Assembly: GCF_006476605.1 (NCBI RefSeq)
Contig: NZ_ML636805.1
Span: forward strand, 124,001 to 188,000
DNA: 64,000 nucleotides
Direction: 5' to 3'
Origin: Brucella gallinifaecis
Lineage (GTDB): Bacteria; Pseudomonadota; Alphaproteobacteria; Rhizobiales; Rhizobiaceae
Made by a program: the position numbers and the translations under genes. The notes below the pieces were generated by a model. The model was not told where the DNA came from. It saw nothing but the letters and a program-made list of their open reading frames with translations, and searched no databases. Below, one piece after another: positions 53,526 through 63,559 of the stretch; positions within the stretch are counted from its first letter, which is position 1; the number at the start of each line of letters is the position of its first letter.

Positions 53526-54788
53526 ATGCATTTTATGAGACTGCAAAACATTACCCGCTTTAAAACGAACGCAGGCAATATGTTCGCGCTGCTGGTGGTC
53601 TTGTGTGCAGTCTTTATGCATATCGGTCTGGCAAAGGCTGCCGGGGAGGCGCCGCTTTCAGCTCTGACTTATCGAATGGCCGGTGACGATCTGCGTATGC
53701 GGGTTGTTGTCATGTTTGATCAAAAGCCAAAAGTTTCGACACTTCTTTTGGCCAATCCTTATCGTCTGGTTTTCGATCTTCCCGAAACCCGTTTTGGTTT
53801 TGACGAAACCAGCCTTTCGGCGAGGGGGATTGTGTCCCGCGTGCGCTATGGTCTGGTTGGCAAAAACCGTTCAAGGCTCATTTTGACATTACGCGGACCG
53901 TTTAATGTCGAAAATGTTCAGGTCATAAAGAACGAGACCATATCCGGTTACAGGCTTGTTGCGGATATTGTCGCTATATCGGACCGGCAATTTGAACAAA
54001 ATCTCGCAGCAATCCATGATGTTACAGGGTCAACAGCAGATAAGAATGCAGTGAAAGCGGCATCGCTTTCATCAGATAAGGATGCCGCACATCCGTTTGT
54101 TGTGATGATTGATCCCGGGCATGGCGGCATCGACAGCGGTGCGGAAAGCCTCAGCGGTATTAAAGAAAAGGATTTGACGCTCGCTTTTGGCAGGGAGTTG
54201 CGCGATCGTCTGGCAAAAGAAAACAATATCCGTGTTTTGATGACGCGCAATGATGACACATTTCTGCGCCTGTCGGAACGTGTGCGTCTGGCCCGGCAAC
54301 ATGCTGCTGATCTGTTTATTTCCATTCATGCAGACACGATCAATCAGGGCGATATTCGCGGCGCTACTGTTTATACCATTTCTGACAAGGCATCGGACTC
54401 TGTCGCCCGGGCCATGGCTGAGCGGGAAAATATGTCAGACAGTTTAGGCGGCGCTGTTCCTGAAGCCTTGCCTGAGGTTACTGACATTCTTCTGGACCTT
54501 ACACGCCGTGAAACCCACACATTTTCCCTCAGTTTTGCGGAAAAGGTCATCAGCTCATTGCAGGGTGAAGTTAATCTGATCAATAATCCACATCGATTTG
54601 CAGGGTTTCAGGTTTTACGTGCGCCCGATGTGCCATCTGTATTGATAGAGATCGGATATTTGTCGAATGCGGAAGATGAAAAGCTGATCAGCAATCCGCA
54701 ATGGCGACGTAAACTCGCAGACCGTATAGCTCAGGCGGTAAAAGCGTTTGAAATGCAGAAGCACCCTGATATTTTGTCAAAAGGTTAG
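53526..54788 (+). CDS. amiC: N-acetylmuramoyl-L-alanine amidase with AMIN domain
   Basis: 420 residues. Signal peptide (FALLVVLCAVFMHIGLAKAAG) then an AMIN domain (about 45-150; YRLVFDLPETRF, SRLILTLRGPFNVEN) for envelope localisation, and an Amidase_3 domain: zinc ligands in MIDPGHGGIDSG, the Glu after KEKDLTL and SIHAD, with IEIGYLSNAEDEKLI at the end. It splits septal peptidoglycan. The gene symbol follows usual practice for this family. It precedes the PBP gene. Confidence 0.93.
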   Translation: MHFMRLQNITRFKTNAGNMFALLVVLCAVFMHIGLAKAAGEAPLSALTYRMAGDDLRMRVVVMFDQKPKVSTLLLANPYRLVFDLPETRFGFDETSLSARGIVSRVRYGLVGKNRSRLILTLRGPFNVENVQVIKNETISGYRLVADIVAISDRQFEQNLAAIHDVTGSTADKNAVKAASLSSDKDAAHPFVVMIDPGHGGIDSGAESLSGIKEKDLTLAFGRELRDRLAKENNIRVLMTRNDDTFLRLSERVRLARQHAADLFISIHADTINQGDIRGATVYTISDKASDSVARAMAERENMSDSLGGAVPEALPEVTDILLDLTRRETHTFSLSFAEKVISSLQGEVNLINNPHRFAGFQVLRAPDVPSVLIEIGYLSNAEDEKLISNPQWRRKLADRIAQAVKAFEMQKHPDILSKG

Positions 54789-55037
54789 AAAAATGTAATG
54801 TTTCGTGGGGCTTGATATTTGCCACCACATATAAGATGCATGGTTGCAACAGTTTACGCTTTTTTGTGACTGCTCCATATTTGTATTGTGCTAATTTGGT
54901 AAAATCGTGGAAACGACCTTGCCTTTGACGTATTTGGTAGTCACTAACCAGCTATTGATAATGCAGCGCCAAGCGACGGGCATTGGTTTAATTACTCCCT
55001 GATTTGAGGGATGGTCTGAAGGCAGGATTCCGGATTT

Positions 55038-57503
55038 ATGGTAAGGCTTATCGGATATTTCTTTGGTATTGGAACGGTTCTGGCGCTTTTGGTGGCTGGT
55101 GGCGCGGCTATCTATATCGGAAGCGTAACCAAGGAATTGCCTGACTACGAAGTGCTCGCCAAATATGAGCCTCCTGTCATGACGCGCGTTCATGCATCAG
55201 ACGGCAGTCTGATGTCGGAATATGCGCGTGAGCGCCGTATGTATTTGCCAATCCAGGCTGTACCAAACCGTGTGAAGGCGGCTTTTATTTCTGCCGAAGA
55301 CAAAACCTTCTACGAGCATCACGGCCTTGATTTTGGCGGCTTGGCACGCGCTGTTCTGACCAATGTGAAAAACATGGGGTCGGGGCGTCGTCCTGTCGGT
55401 GCATCGACCATTACCCAGCAGGTTGCTAAAAACTTTCTTCTAAGCTCAAACCAGACCTATGATCGCAAGATCAAGGAAGCGATTCTTGCCATGCGTATCG
55501 AGCAGGCTTATTCCAAGGATCGCATTCTTGAACTTTATCTCAATGAGATTTTCTTTGGTCTGGGATCTTATGGCATTGCCAGCGCTGCCCTGACATATTT
55601 TGATAAATCAGTGGGTGAATTGAGCATTGCCGATGCGGCCTATCTTGCCGCTTTGCCTAAAGGCCCGAACAATTATCACCCGTTCCGTTACCCTGAACGC
55701 GCGATTGAACGCCGCAACTGGGTTATCGATCGTATGGCTGAGAATGGTTACATCACAACGCAGGAAGCGGATGAAGCCAAGAAAGAGCCACTTGGTGTTA
55801 AAACCCGTACTGCAACCCATTATTTGTTTGCATCTGAATATTTCAGTGAGGAAGTCCGCCGTCAGATTATTCAGAAATATGGTGTTGATGCGCTTTATGA
55901 AGGCGGTCTTTCCGTTCGCACGACGCTTAATCCGACCATGCAGGTTGAAGCGCGCAAGGCATTGCAAACTGCCCTGTTGCGCTTTGATGAAGCACGCGGC
56001 TGGCGCGGTCCATTAAAACATGTCGAGCTTGGGAGTGATTGGGCAACCGCCTTTGGCGATCTGCAATCATTTGAGGATGTGCCGGAATGGCAATTGGCTG
56101 TTGTCCTTAATGTTTCTGCGGCTGGTGCGGATATCGGTTTGCAGCCTGCTATTGATGGTTCGGGCAAGCGCGGCAAGGATCGTACACGCGCTTTCATCGC
56201 TGCTGATGATATGAAATGGGCAATGCGTGTTACCAATATTGATGGGAAGCGCAGCAGTGCCAAATCACCGGAAGGTGTCCTTAAAACCGGCGATATAGTC
56301 TATGTGTCAAAAGCTGGTGATGGTGAATCGCGCTTCCGCTTGCAGCAGCCGCCGAAGCTTCAGGGTGCACTCGTTGCCATGGATCCGCATACAGGCCGTG
56401 TTCTGGCAATGGTCGGAGGCTTTTCCTATGGCCAGTCCGAATTCAACCGCGCAACTCAGGCCTACCGTCAGCCCGGCTCTTCCTTCAAGCCATTTGTTTA
56501 TGCGGCAGCGCTTGATAATGGCTATACGCCAGCTTCGGTTGTTCTTGATGGACCTCTTGAAGTCAATCAGGGCGGTTCACTTGGTATATGGGCGCCTAAA
56601 AACTATTCGGGTAAATTCTCCGGTCCTTCAACACTTCGCTATGGCATTGAGCAATCGCGTAATGTGATGACCGTTCGTCTTGCACAGGACATGGGGATGA
56701 GGACCGTTGCTGAATATGCAGAACGTTTTGGTATCTATGACAAGATGCTGCCGGTTCTCTCCATGTCACTCGGAGCCGGTGAAACGACTGTTCTGCGTAT
56801 GGTGACAGCATATTCGGTTATCGCCAATGGCGGCCAGAGTATTACACCCTCGATGATTGACCGCATTCAGGATCGCTATGGCAAGACTGTTTTCAAGCAT
56901 GATGGACGTCAATGTGAAGGCTGTAATGCCCAGCAATGGTCGGGTCAGGAAGAGCCGACACTGATCGACAATCGTGATCAGGTTCTGGACCCTATGACGG
57001 CTTACCAGATAACCTCGATGATGGAAGGTGTTGTTCAGCGCGGTACTGCACAATTGCTCAAAAGTCTTGATCGTCCACTGGCCGGCAAAACTGGAACGAC
57101 AAATGACGAAAAAGATGCTTGGTTTGTAGGTTTCACGCCGGATCTCGTTGTTGGTGTTTTCATGGGCTATGATACGCCAACCCCTCTGGGACGTGGTTCG
57201 ACGGGTGGTGGTCTGGCAGCACCCGTATTCAAAGAATTTGTTGGGGAAGCCTTGGCTGGCAAGCCCAAGGTTGATTTCCGTGTGCCGGAAGGGATGACTC
57301 TGATTGCGATCAATCGCAAAACCGGTATGCGCACAAACAAGGGTGATCCGAACCTGATCATGGAAGCATTCAAGCCGGGGACAGGTCCGTCGGACGTCTA
57401 TTCGGTTATTGGTATGGATCAGTTCCGTGAAGGGGCGCCCGTTCAGCCGCAATCGCCTCAGGCAACCCGTGCAATCAATTCGGGTTCAGGCGGACTTTAC
57501 TGA
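55038..57503 (+). CDS. mrcA: Penicillin-binding protein 1A, class A
   Basis: 821 residues. One N-terminal membrane segment (FGIGTVLALLVAGGAAIYIG). GT51 glycosyltransferase: catalytic Glu in SAEDKTFYEHHGLDFGG, GASTITQQVAKNFLLS, KEAILAMRIEQAYSKDRILELYLNEI. Transpeptidase: active Ser in PGSSFKPF, SRN in IEQSRNVM and KTGT in LAGKTGTTND. It polymerises and cross-links peptidoglycan. Start ATG 55038 follows AGGATTCCGG. No terminator is obvious before an inverted repeat at 57521. Confidence 0.96.
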   Translation: MVRLIGYFFGIGTVLALLVAGGAAIYIGSVTKELPDYEVLAKYEPPVMTRVHASDGSLMSEYARERRMYLPIQAVPNRVKAAFISAEDKTFYEHHGLDFGGLARAVLTNVKNMGSGRRPVGASTITQQVAKNFLLSSNQTYDRKIKEAILAMRIEQAYSKDRILELYLNEIFFGLGSYGIASAALTYFDKSVGELSIADAAYLAALPKGPNNYHPFRYPERAIERRNWVIDRMAENGYITTQEADEAKKEPLGVKTRTATHYLFASEYFSEEVRRQIIQKYGVDALYEGGLSVRTTLNPTMQVEARKALQTALLRFDEARGWRGPLKHVELGSDWATAFGDLQSFEDVPEWQLAVVLNVSAAGADIGLQPAIDGSGKRGKDRTRAFIAADDMKWAMRVTNIDGKRSSAKSPEGVLKTGDIVYVSKAGDGESRFRLQQPPKLQGALVAMDPHTGRVLAMVGGFSYGQSEFNRATQAYRQPGSSFKPFVYAAALDNGYTPASVVLDGPLEVNQGGSLGIWAPKNYSGKFSGPSTLRYGIEQSRNVMTVRLAQDMGMRTVAEYAERFGIYDKMLPVLSMSLGAGETTVLRMVTAYSVIANGGQSITPSMIDRIQDRYGKTVFKHDGRQCEGCNAQQWSGQEEPTLIDNRDQVLDPMTAYQITSMMEGVVQRGTAQLLKSLDRPLAGKTGTTNDEKDAWFVGFTPDLVVGVFMGYDTPTPLGRGSTGGGLAAPVFKEFVGEALAGKPKVDFRVPEGMTLIAINRKTGMRTNKGDPNLIMEAFKPGTGPSDVYSVIGMDQFREGAPVQPQSPQATRAINSGSGGLY

Positions 57504-57520
57504 TCCTCCCTCTTTACACT

Positions 57521-57550
57521 GCGCCGCGTGCTAATTATGGTCCGCGGCGC
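57521..57550 (+). terminator. Hairpin between mrcA and prfB
   Basis: Perfect eight-base arms gcgccgcg/cgcggcgc (57521-57528, 57543-57550). No long T-run follows, so it may be a weak terminator or part of the prfB leader. Confidence 0.5.
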
Positions 57551-57649
57551 TTGAACAGCTTTATGCCTGTTCGGTATGAAGTGTGAGTTCAGCTCTCGGA
57601 GCTAGGATTTCTCCATATATTGCAGATTTAATGAAGGAACGATTTGCCC

Positions 57650-58778
57650 ATGCGCGCGGAAATCGAGACGCTGGTTGACGAAATCCAGCAGGCCATAAGC
57701 CTGCTGAGGAGGCATCTTTGACTGGGATCAGGCAATTAAACGTCTTGGTTATCTGAATCAAAGATCTGAAGAACCGAATTTTTGGAATGATGCTCAGGAA
57801 GCACAGAAGCTGATGCGTGAGCGCCAGCATCTGGAAGACAGCATCAATGGCATCAATATGCTTAAGCAGTCGTTGAACGACAGTATCGAACTCATCGCCA
57901 TGGGCGAGGAAGAGGACGATAAGTCGATCATCGAGGATGCGGAAAATACGATCCGTGAGCTGAAGGCGGATGTAGACCGTCGTCAGATCGACATGCTGCT
58001 TTCTGGCGAAGCGGATGCCAATGATACCTATCTGGAAGTTCATGCAGGCGCTGGCGGTACGGAAAGTCAGGACTGGGCGTCGATGCTTTTGCGTATGTAT
58101 ACACGTTGGGCAGAACGCAGTGGTCGCAAAGTCGAAATAATGGAAGTTCATTACGGCGAAGAAGCTGGCATCAAGTCTGCATCGATTCTTATCAAGGGCC
58201 ATAATTCCTATGGTATGGCAAAGACGGAATCAGGTGTTCATCGACTGGTCCGTATTTCGCCCTATGATTCCAATGCGCGTCGTCACACATCCTTTGCCAG
58301 TATCTGGGTTTACCCGGTCATTGATGACAATATTGATGTGCAGGTAACGGAAGCGGATGTTCGCATCGATACGTATCGTGCGTCAGGTGCAGGCGGTCAG
58401 CACGTGAATACGACTGACTCGGCAGTCCGTATTACGCATATTGCATCCGGTATTGTTGTTCAGTGTCAGGCTGAGCGTTCACAGCACAAGAACCGTGAAA
58501 AAGCATGGTCCATGCTGCGTGCTCGTCTTTACGAGGAAGAGCTGAAAAAGCGTGAGGAAGCAAGTGATGCTGCCAATGCCAGCAAGACCGATATTGGATG
58601 GGGACATCAGATACGCTCCTATGTCTTGCAGCCTTATCAGCTGATCAAGGACTTGCGCACTGGCGTCGAAAGCACCAATCCTCAGGAAGTGCTCGATGGT
58701 GCAGTAACGCCTTTCATGGAAGCGGCCCTTGCGCATCGTATTAACGGTGGCGCTGAATTAATCGATGATATTGATTAG
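57650..58778 (+). CDS. prfB: Peptide chain release factor 2 (with +1 frameshift)
   Basis: Two frames: ATG 57650 to an in-frame TGA at 57719-57721 (23 codons), then +1 to 58778, about 375 residues in total. The frameshift cassette is AGGAGG-cat-CTT-TGA-C. The main frame has the RF2 core, the GGQ at 248-250 (SGAGGQHVNTT) that triggers hydrolysis, and codon-reading motif SPY in RISPYDSNARRHTSF, where E. coli has SPF. RF2 stops at UGA and UAA and controls its own level through the frameshift. Confidence 0.96.
57707..57722 (+). other. prfB: prfB programmed +1 frameshift site
   Basis: Internal SD-like AGGAGG (57707-57712), three bases, CTT (57716-57718), then TGAC. Identical in layout to E. coli (AGGGGG-tat-CTT-TGA-C). 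Confidence 0.93.
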
Positions 58779-58880
58779 AGCATAATCCGACCGGAGTGAA
58801 ACGAGGATCGATAAGATTATGCTTCAAGTAAAAGGAGTTAGAGCGTCGATCTAATTCAATCAGATCGAAATCCGCTCTAA
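58779..58880. repeat. Two palindromes after prfB
   Basis: agcataatc/gattatgct (58779-58787, 58815-58823) and ttagagcg/cgctctaa (58838-58845, 58873-58880, inner gatct/agatc). This is the usual look of rhizobial intergenic repeats. Confidence 0.78.
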
Positions 58881-58882
58881 TC

Positions 58883-58978
58883 ATAGCGCATCCCAAAAAG
58901 TGGACCCCGGTTTTTGGACGCAGATGCGCGTAAGAACAAACAGATATAGCGCATCCCAGAAAGTGGACCCCGGTTTTT
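58883..58978. repeat. Tandem copies of a 33-bp repeat
   Basis: Two copies starting atagcgcatccca (58883-58915, 58946-58978) with one difference, separated by 30 bases. Each includes aaagtggaccccggttttt, related to the repeats at 44977 and 48592. Confidence 0.85.
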
Positions 58979-58998
58979 CGGAATGTCTGCTGAAAACA

Positions 58999-59027
58999 AA
59001 AGCCCGGCTTGGAGCCGGGCTTTTTGT
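58999..59027. terminator. Intrinsic terminator between prfB and bcp units
   Basis: agcccggc/gccgggct stem (59001-59008, 59014-59021), then ttttgttg; A-run before. Bidirectional. Confidence 0.88.
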
Positions 59028-59046
59028 TGTATGGCTGCTGGGATAT

Positions 59047-59406
59047 CTAGCTGCGCGGGCCGGTAATAATAGGGTCGATGCCTTGAGACTTTGATAAATC
59101 CCATGGGATGAAGACTCCAAGTTCAATGGAAATTCCGGGCGGGGATTCCGATGGCATTTCCGGCAAGGGCTGCATGAGCATTGAAGTTGTTGTTACGGAT
59201 GCAAGGTTGCGATCTGGATTGATCCGGTATGTGGGAGCATCAATCATATCATTGCCAGTGATGTGAATAATGGCGCCAATACCTGTGATGATAGTAACAA
59301 AACAAAGCGTTGTAAGTATCGATTGAGTAAATTTCAAATCCGCCACACTCGCTTTTCCTACCTTTTTGTCAAAGGGCGCGGGTTGCTTCCAGAACGGCTT
59401 CAGCAT
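59047..59406 (-). CDS. Hypothetical membrane-anchored protein (up to 119 aa) after bcp
   Basis: The frame begins 38 bases inside bcp; a GTG at 59343 or so would avoid the overlap. One membrane segment (FTQSILTTLCFVTIITGIGAIIHITG) is followed by a Pro/Ser-rich soluble part (LPEMPSESPPGISIELGVFIPW). No family recognised. The coherent membrane profile and the terminator downstream support it. It would be cotranscribed with bcp. Confidence 0.55.
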   Translation of the reverse strand: MLKPFWKQPAPFDKKVGKASVADLKFTQSILTTLCFVTIITGIGAIIHITGNDMIDAPTYRINPDRNLASVTTTSMLMQPLPEMPSESPPGISIELGVFIPWDLSKSQGIDPIITGPRS

Positions 59407-59833
59407 GGCCGGGAACCTTCACTTTTTCCCATATATGCGCAATGCGGCCTTCAGCATCGATCAGAAAAGTCGTGCGTTCAACGCCCATATATTTGCGGCC
59501 ATACATGCTTTTTTCAACCCACACGCCATAGGCTTCAAGTGCCGTGCGATCTTCATCGGCAGCCAGTTCGACAGTCAGTTCATGTTTCTTGCGAAACTTT
59601 GCATGTTTTTCAGCGCTATCAGGCGAAAGGCCAATAATACGCGCTCCAAGCTTGTCAAATTCAAGTTTTAACTGCGAGAATGCAATGGCTTCTTTGGTGC
59701 AGCCTGAAGTATCATCTTTTGGGTAGAAATAGATAACGACCGGATTTCCCTTAAGCGATGACAGAGTAATCGTACCGCTGTCAGAGGGCAGGGTGAAATC
59801 AGGTGCCAATTCTCCAAGCTGGGGACGAGCCAT
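59369..59833 (-). CDS. bcp: Bacterioferritin comigratory protein, peroxiredoxin
   Basis: 154 residues. The peroxidatic Cys45 lies in DDTSGCTKEAIAF; position 50, the resolving Cys in E. coli, is Ile, so this is the one-Cys form or uses another partner. FTLPSDSGTITLSSLKGNPVVIYFYPKDD and GVERTTFLIDAEGRIAHIW complete the fold. It reduces peroxides with thioredoxin or glutaredoxin. Confidence 0.95.
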   Translation of the reverse strand: MARPQLGELAPDFTLPSDSGTITLSSLKGNPVVIYFYPKDDTSGCTKEAIAFSQLKLEFDKLGARIIGLSPDSAEKHAKFRKKHELTVELAADEDRTALEAYGVWVEKSMYGRKYMGVERTTFLIDAEGRIAHIWEKVKVPGHAEAVLEATRAL

Positions 59834-60078
59834 ATCTACGCCTTTCTTTTATGGATAAACGAGCAAATTGCCTGTTAGATTTCAAGATATTGCATTCGGC
59901 AACGGCTTTTATAACCTGTATAGCTTGATTGTGTCCTTATTGTCGATGACAGATCGATGATGTTAATCAGCCGTTTGAATGAAATACAGATGTGCAATAA
60001 AAGCGGGAATATACAGAGTTTTTGTAAGGTGATTTGTGTGGGCAGGCATTTACGGAAATTAATTGTTCGGCAGGAATA

Positions 60079-63000
60079 TTGACAGATAAACCGCGAAAAA
60101 TCCGCTTCAGCAGGCGGGAGTTAAAACGAATCGAACGTCTTGCAACGCAAGGCGAAGAGGGTATTTCGATTGCTTGCGTTCGCCCGCGGCGTTCATTTTT
60201 AAAGTGGTGTTCATATGCTTCCCTGTCGCTGTTGATTGTACTTGTTCTGGTCGGGGGTGCAGGATTCGTTCTTTTACGCAGTGGTGTGAATAGTGATTTG
60301 CTGCGTGATGAGACACAAAAAGGTCTGGCTAATGTACTCGGTCATGGCGCATCCGCTGCGATAGGCAGTGTTGGTCTCTCGCTTGATCAGAACTCTCTGG
60401 TTGCATTGGAAGCGCGAGACGTTTCAATTTCTGATCCGGATTACGGTATCAGTATTAAAAATATTGAATCTGTGCGTCTTGGACTGGCGCCATTGCCGTT
60501 ATTGACAGGCAGTCTCCGGGTTTCTGAACTGGAGGTTGATGGTGCTTTTTTTGATCTGCCGGAGCAGGAGGGGGCGGGCTTCTGGAAGTTCCTGCCCTAT
60601 GATAATAAGGGCTATGTGGATTTTGATGCGCTGTCCGCAGAGCTTTTCTCGACCATGCGCCGCAACCTTGAATTGCTTCACAACCAGAATACACGGGCAA
60701 TCGGTTTTCAAAACACAATCATCCGCTTCCATACCGGTGATATACAGCAAAGCATCGACATTAAAAAACTGCGCCTGATTGAAAATGCAGGAAAAATTTC
60801 AGTTGAAGGCAATGTTGTCTGGCAGAATAAGGCTATTACAATCAATGGTAATATTGATCGTAAAGGTTCTGAAAATGACCTTGATGCTTTTAGAATCCAG
60901 ATTGGCAACCTGCCGGTCAATCTGGGTTCACCGGAAGAGGTTTCACAGCTTATAGAAGGCAACCGGGTTAATCCTGCTCATTTTGATCTCAACGCAATTG
61001 CAAACCTCACCTTGTCCGGTCAGGCTGCAACTGGCGACAGTCCGGAACGCATTTCCGCCGAGCTTTCAGTCAAAGACGTAAATATGGAGCTTGGCCGTGT
61101 CGCAGATATACGCGGTGAAGCATTGCTTCGACTTGAGCATGAGGTTGGCAGCGGCAAAATTGAAGTAAAACCATCACGCATAGGTTTAGGCGGGCTAAGG
61201 GCTGAATTTAACGGTGCCTTTGGACCTGATCCGGCAAGCGAACCGGGCAACCCTGCCTATCGTTTTGAAGTGCTGACAAGCTCTGCCACCAGCAGACCGC
61301 TGGAATCCAGTGATCCGGCAGTATCCTTCGGTGTTAAAATTGCCGGGCGTTATCTGGCGGATCAGCAGCGCCTTCAGTTTTCTAATCTTGATATTCAGAC
61401 CGGCACGGGTGAGCTGTATGGTCAGGGCAGCATGGGCTTTGGCAACGGCTCACCAGAGATGATTTTCATGTTGCGCATTCCTGAAATGGCGGTTGCGGAT
61501 GCAAAACATCTTTGGCCGATCGATGTAGCTGACGGAGCACGCGAATGGGTTTTGAAAAACCTGTTCGGAGGAACATTGAAGGATAGCCATATTGATATTT
61601 CCCTGGCTGGAGGGCGCTTTAATGGACCGGGTTTACCGCCGCCGCTGACCAGCGAGGAAGTTAAGGCTGATTTCAATGTTTCTGACACCCGGTTTGATGT
61701 GATCGGCGATTTGCCTCCCGTTCGTGATGTTGCCGGCAACATTTCCGTGCGTGGTGCACATACAACCATCAAGCTGGCGAAAGGGATTGCCTACACACCT
61801 GATAACCGGCAAGCCTCTGTTTCTGAAGGTACTCTTGTTATTCCCTGGGGGCCACAGCGCCCGGTGATAGCAGAGCTTGATCTGCTGGTGACTGGTGCCG
61901 CACCTGCAATTGCCGAGATTGCCGGTAAGAAGCCTATCAATATTTTAAAAAATGTTCCTTTCACACCGGAGGACGTCACAGGTGATGTCAAGGCCCGTGT
62001 GAAAGTCGGTTTTGCAGTAACCAAAGGTGCGCCTGCGGGCACGCTTACATGGAATGCGGATATTGCTTTCAATGATTTAGCTATATCGAAACCTGTTGGT
62101 GGCTCAAAAGTCAGTGGCGCGAATGGTAATATCAAGGTTGATCAGACTGCCGCAATCATAAGCGCTGATGCAAAGCTCGACGATATTCCGGCAAAAATTT
62201 CAATGACCGAGCCAGTTAATCGTGCCGGCCCTGCGAAACGAGATCAAAAGATCAGGCTTGATCTGGATGATAACGTGCGCAACAGGGTGCTTCCTGGATT
62301 GAAGGATTTGTTTTCCGGGCCAATCTCTATTGATCTGGGAATGGAAGAAAATAACAAGCGTCGTGCCACGGTGGACTTTGGAAAAGCGCAGATTGATCTG
62401 CCCTGGCTTGGATGGCGTAAAGGGAGCGGGATACCGGCGAAAGCTACATTTGAAGTGGTTAAAACGGGTGAAGAAGGCAAGGTCGACATAAATAATCTGG
62501 TTCTGACGGGTGATACGTTCGGAGCCAGAGGTAATCTTTCGATTGCAGGCGGCGAAGTTCAGTCAGCAGACTTCAGTGACTTGCACCTTACGCGTTCGGA
62601 CAAGATGAGCTTAAAGGTAAGCAAAGCCACGGGTGGATATCGTGTGTCAGTGCGCGGGTCTCAGTTCGATGCGCGTTCTATTATTAAACAGGCTTTGGAT
62701 ACCAGTAAAAAACAAAATAGTCCTGGCGGTCAGCATTCCCGGGTTGTTGTAAGCGCACAGATTGACGAAGTTAGCGGTTTTAATGGCGAGAAGTTACGCA
62801 ATATGGCTGTTTCATATGAAAATGCCGGCAGCAAGATTTCCGGCATTTCAGTCAATGCAGTCACTTCTTCGGGGCAGGCATTTGTTGCCACGAATAATGA
62901 TCAGGGTGATGCGCGTTCCGTATCGTTGCAATCCAATGATGCAGGTGCGGTTCTTCGTTTTTTCGACTTTTATGACAAGATGCGTGGCGGCAAAATTACC

Positions 63001-63507
63001 GTTGGTCTGGCTGGCCAGGGCAATGGGCCTTTGCGCGGACAGATTGATGCCCGGAATTTTTCGATTATTAATGAACCTCGACTGGCAAAAATTGTATCAA
63101 GCTCTCCTGCAAGCGGGGGCAATAGTCTCAATCAGGCTGTCAAGCGCGACATTGATGTATCACGGGTAGATATTGAACGCGGCTTTGCCCTGATTGACAA
63201 GGGCGAAGGATATATGAAGCTTTCCAAAGGGGTGGTGCGCGGTCCATCGGTAGGAACGACGTTTCAGGGAACGCTTTATGATCCGCAGGGGAATATGTCC
63301 ATGACTGGTACATTCATGCCAGCTTATGGTGTGAACCGTATTTTTGGTGAAGTGCCGATCTTTGGTGCGCTTTTGGGAAATGGCCGGGATCGCGGTCTTC
63401 TTGGTATTACGTTCAAGCTTGAAGGCACAGCCAAGGCGCCACAAGTGATCGTTAATCCGATTTCAATTATTGCGCCCGGTATTTTCCGTTCGATCTTTGA
63501 ATTTTAA
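60079..63507 (+). CDS. AsmA/YhdP-family (DUF3971) envelope protein
   Basis: About 1143 residues from TTG 60079 (AGGA just upstream); TTG 60034 would add 15. A membrane anchor (SYASLSLLIVLVLVGGAGFVLLRSG) is followed by a very long beta-rich periplasmic part with AsmA/DUF3971 features (LEARDVSISDPDYGISI, ELEVDGAFFDLPEQ, AREWVLKNLFGGTLKDSHIDISLAGG) and a C-terminal NRIFGEVPIFGALLGNGRDRGLLGITFKLEGTAKAP-type end. These large proteins bridge the periplasm to move phospholipids. A bidirectional terminator follows. Confidence 0.9.
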   Translation: MTDKPRKIRFSRRELKRIERLATQGEEGISIACVRPRRSFLKWCSYASLSLLIVLVLVGGAGFVLLRSGVNSDLLRDETQKGLANVLGHGASAAIGSVGLSLDQNSLVALEARDVSISDPDYGISIKNIESVRLGLAPLPLLTGSLRVSELEVDGAFFDLPEQEGAGFWKFLPYDNKGYVDFDALSAELFSTMRRNLELLHNQNTRAIGFQNTIIRFHTGDIQQSIDIKKLRLIENAGKISVEGNVVWQNKAITINGNIDRKGSENDLDAFRIQIGNLPVNLGSPEEVSQLIEGNRVNPAHFDLNAIANLTLSGQAATGDSPERISAELSVKDVNMELGRVADIRGEALLRLEHEVGSGKIEVKPSRIGLGGLRAEFNGAFGPDPASEPGNPAYRFEVLTSSATSRPLESSDPAVSFGVKIAGRYLADQQRLQFSNLDIQTGTGELYGQGSMGFGNGSPEMIFMLRIPEMAVADAKHLWPIDVADGAREWVLKNLFGGTLKDSHIDISLAGGRFNGPGLPPPLTSEEVKADFNVSDTRFDVIGDLPPVRDVAGNISVRGAHTTIKLAKGIAYTPDNRQASVSEGTLVIPWGPQRPVIAELDLLVTGAAPAIAEIAGKKPINILKNVPFTPEDVTGDVKARVKVGFAVTKGAPAGTLTWNADIAFNDLAISKPVGGSKVSGANGNIKVDQTAAIISADAKLDDIPAKISMTEPVNRAGPAKRDQKIRLDLDDNVRNRVLPGLKDLFSGPISIDLGMEENNKRRATVDFGKAQIDLPWLGWRKGSGIPAKATFEVVKTGEEGKVDINNLVLTGDTFGARGNLSIAGGEVQSADFSDLHLTRSDKMSLKVSKATGGYRVSVRGSQFDARSIIKQALDTSKKQNSPGGQHSRVVVSAQIDEVSGFNGEKLRNMAVSYENAGSKISGISVNAVTSSGQAFVATNNDQGDARSVSLQSNDAGAVLRFFDFYDKMRGGKITVGLAGQGNGPLRGQIDARNFSIINEPRLAKIVSSSPASGGNSLNQAVKRDIDVSRVDIERGFALIDKGEGYMKLSKGVVRGPSVGTTFQGTLYDPQGNMSMTGTFMPAYGVNRIFGEVPIFGALLGNGRDRGLLGITFKLEGTAKAPQVIVNPISIIAPGIFRSIFEF

Positions 63508-63515
63508 TGGATAAT

Positions 63516-63543
63516 AAAAAGCCCGGCCTAGCCGGGCTTTTTG
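63516..63543. terminator. Bidirectional terminator between the AsmA-like gene and tyrS
   Basis: aaaaagcccggc-cta-gccgggcttttt. The eight-base GC stem has A and T runs on either side. Confidence 0.93.
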
Positions 63544-63559
63544 CTGTTATTTCATGCCG

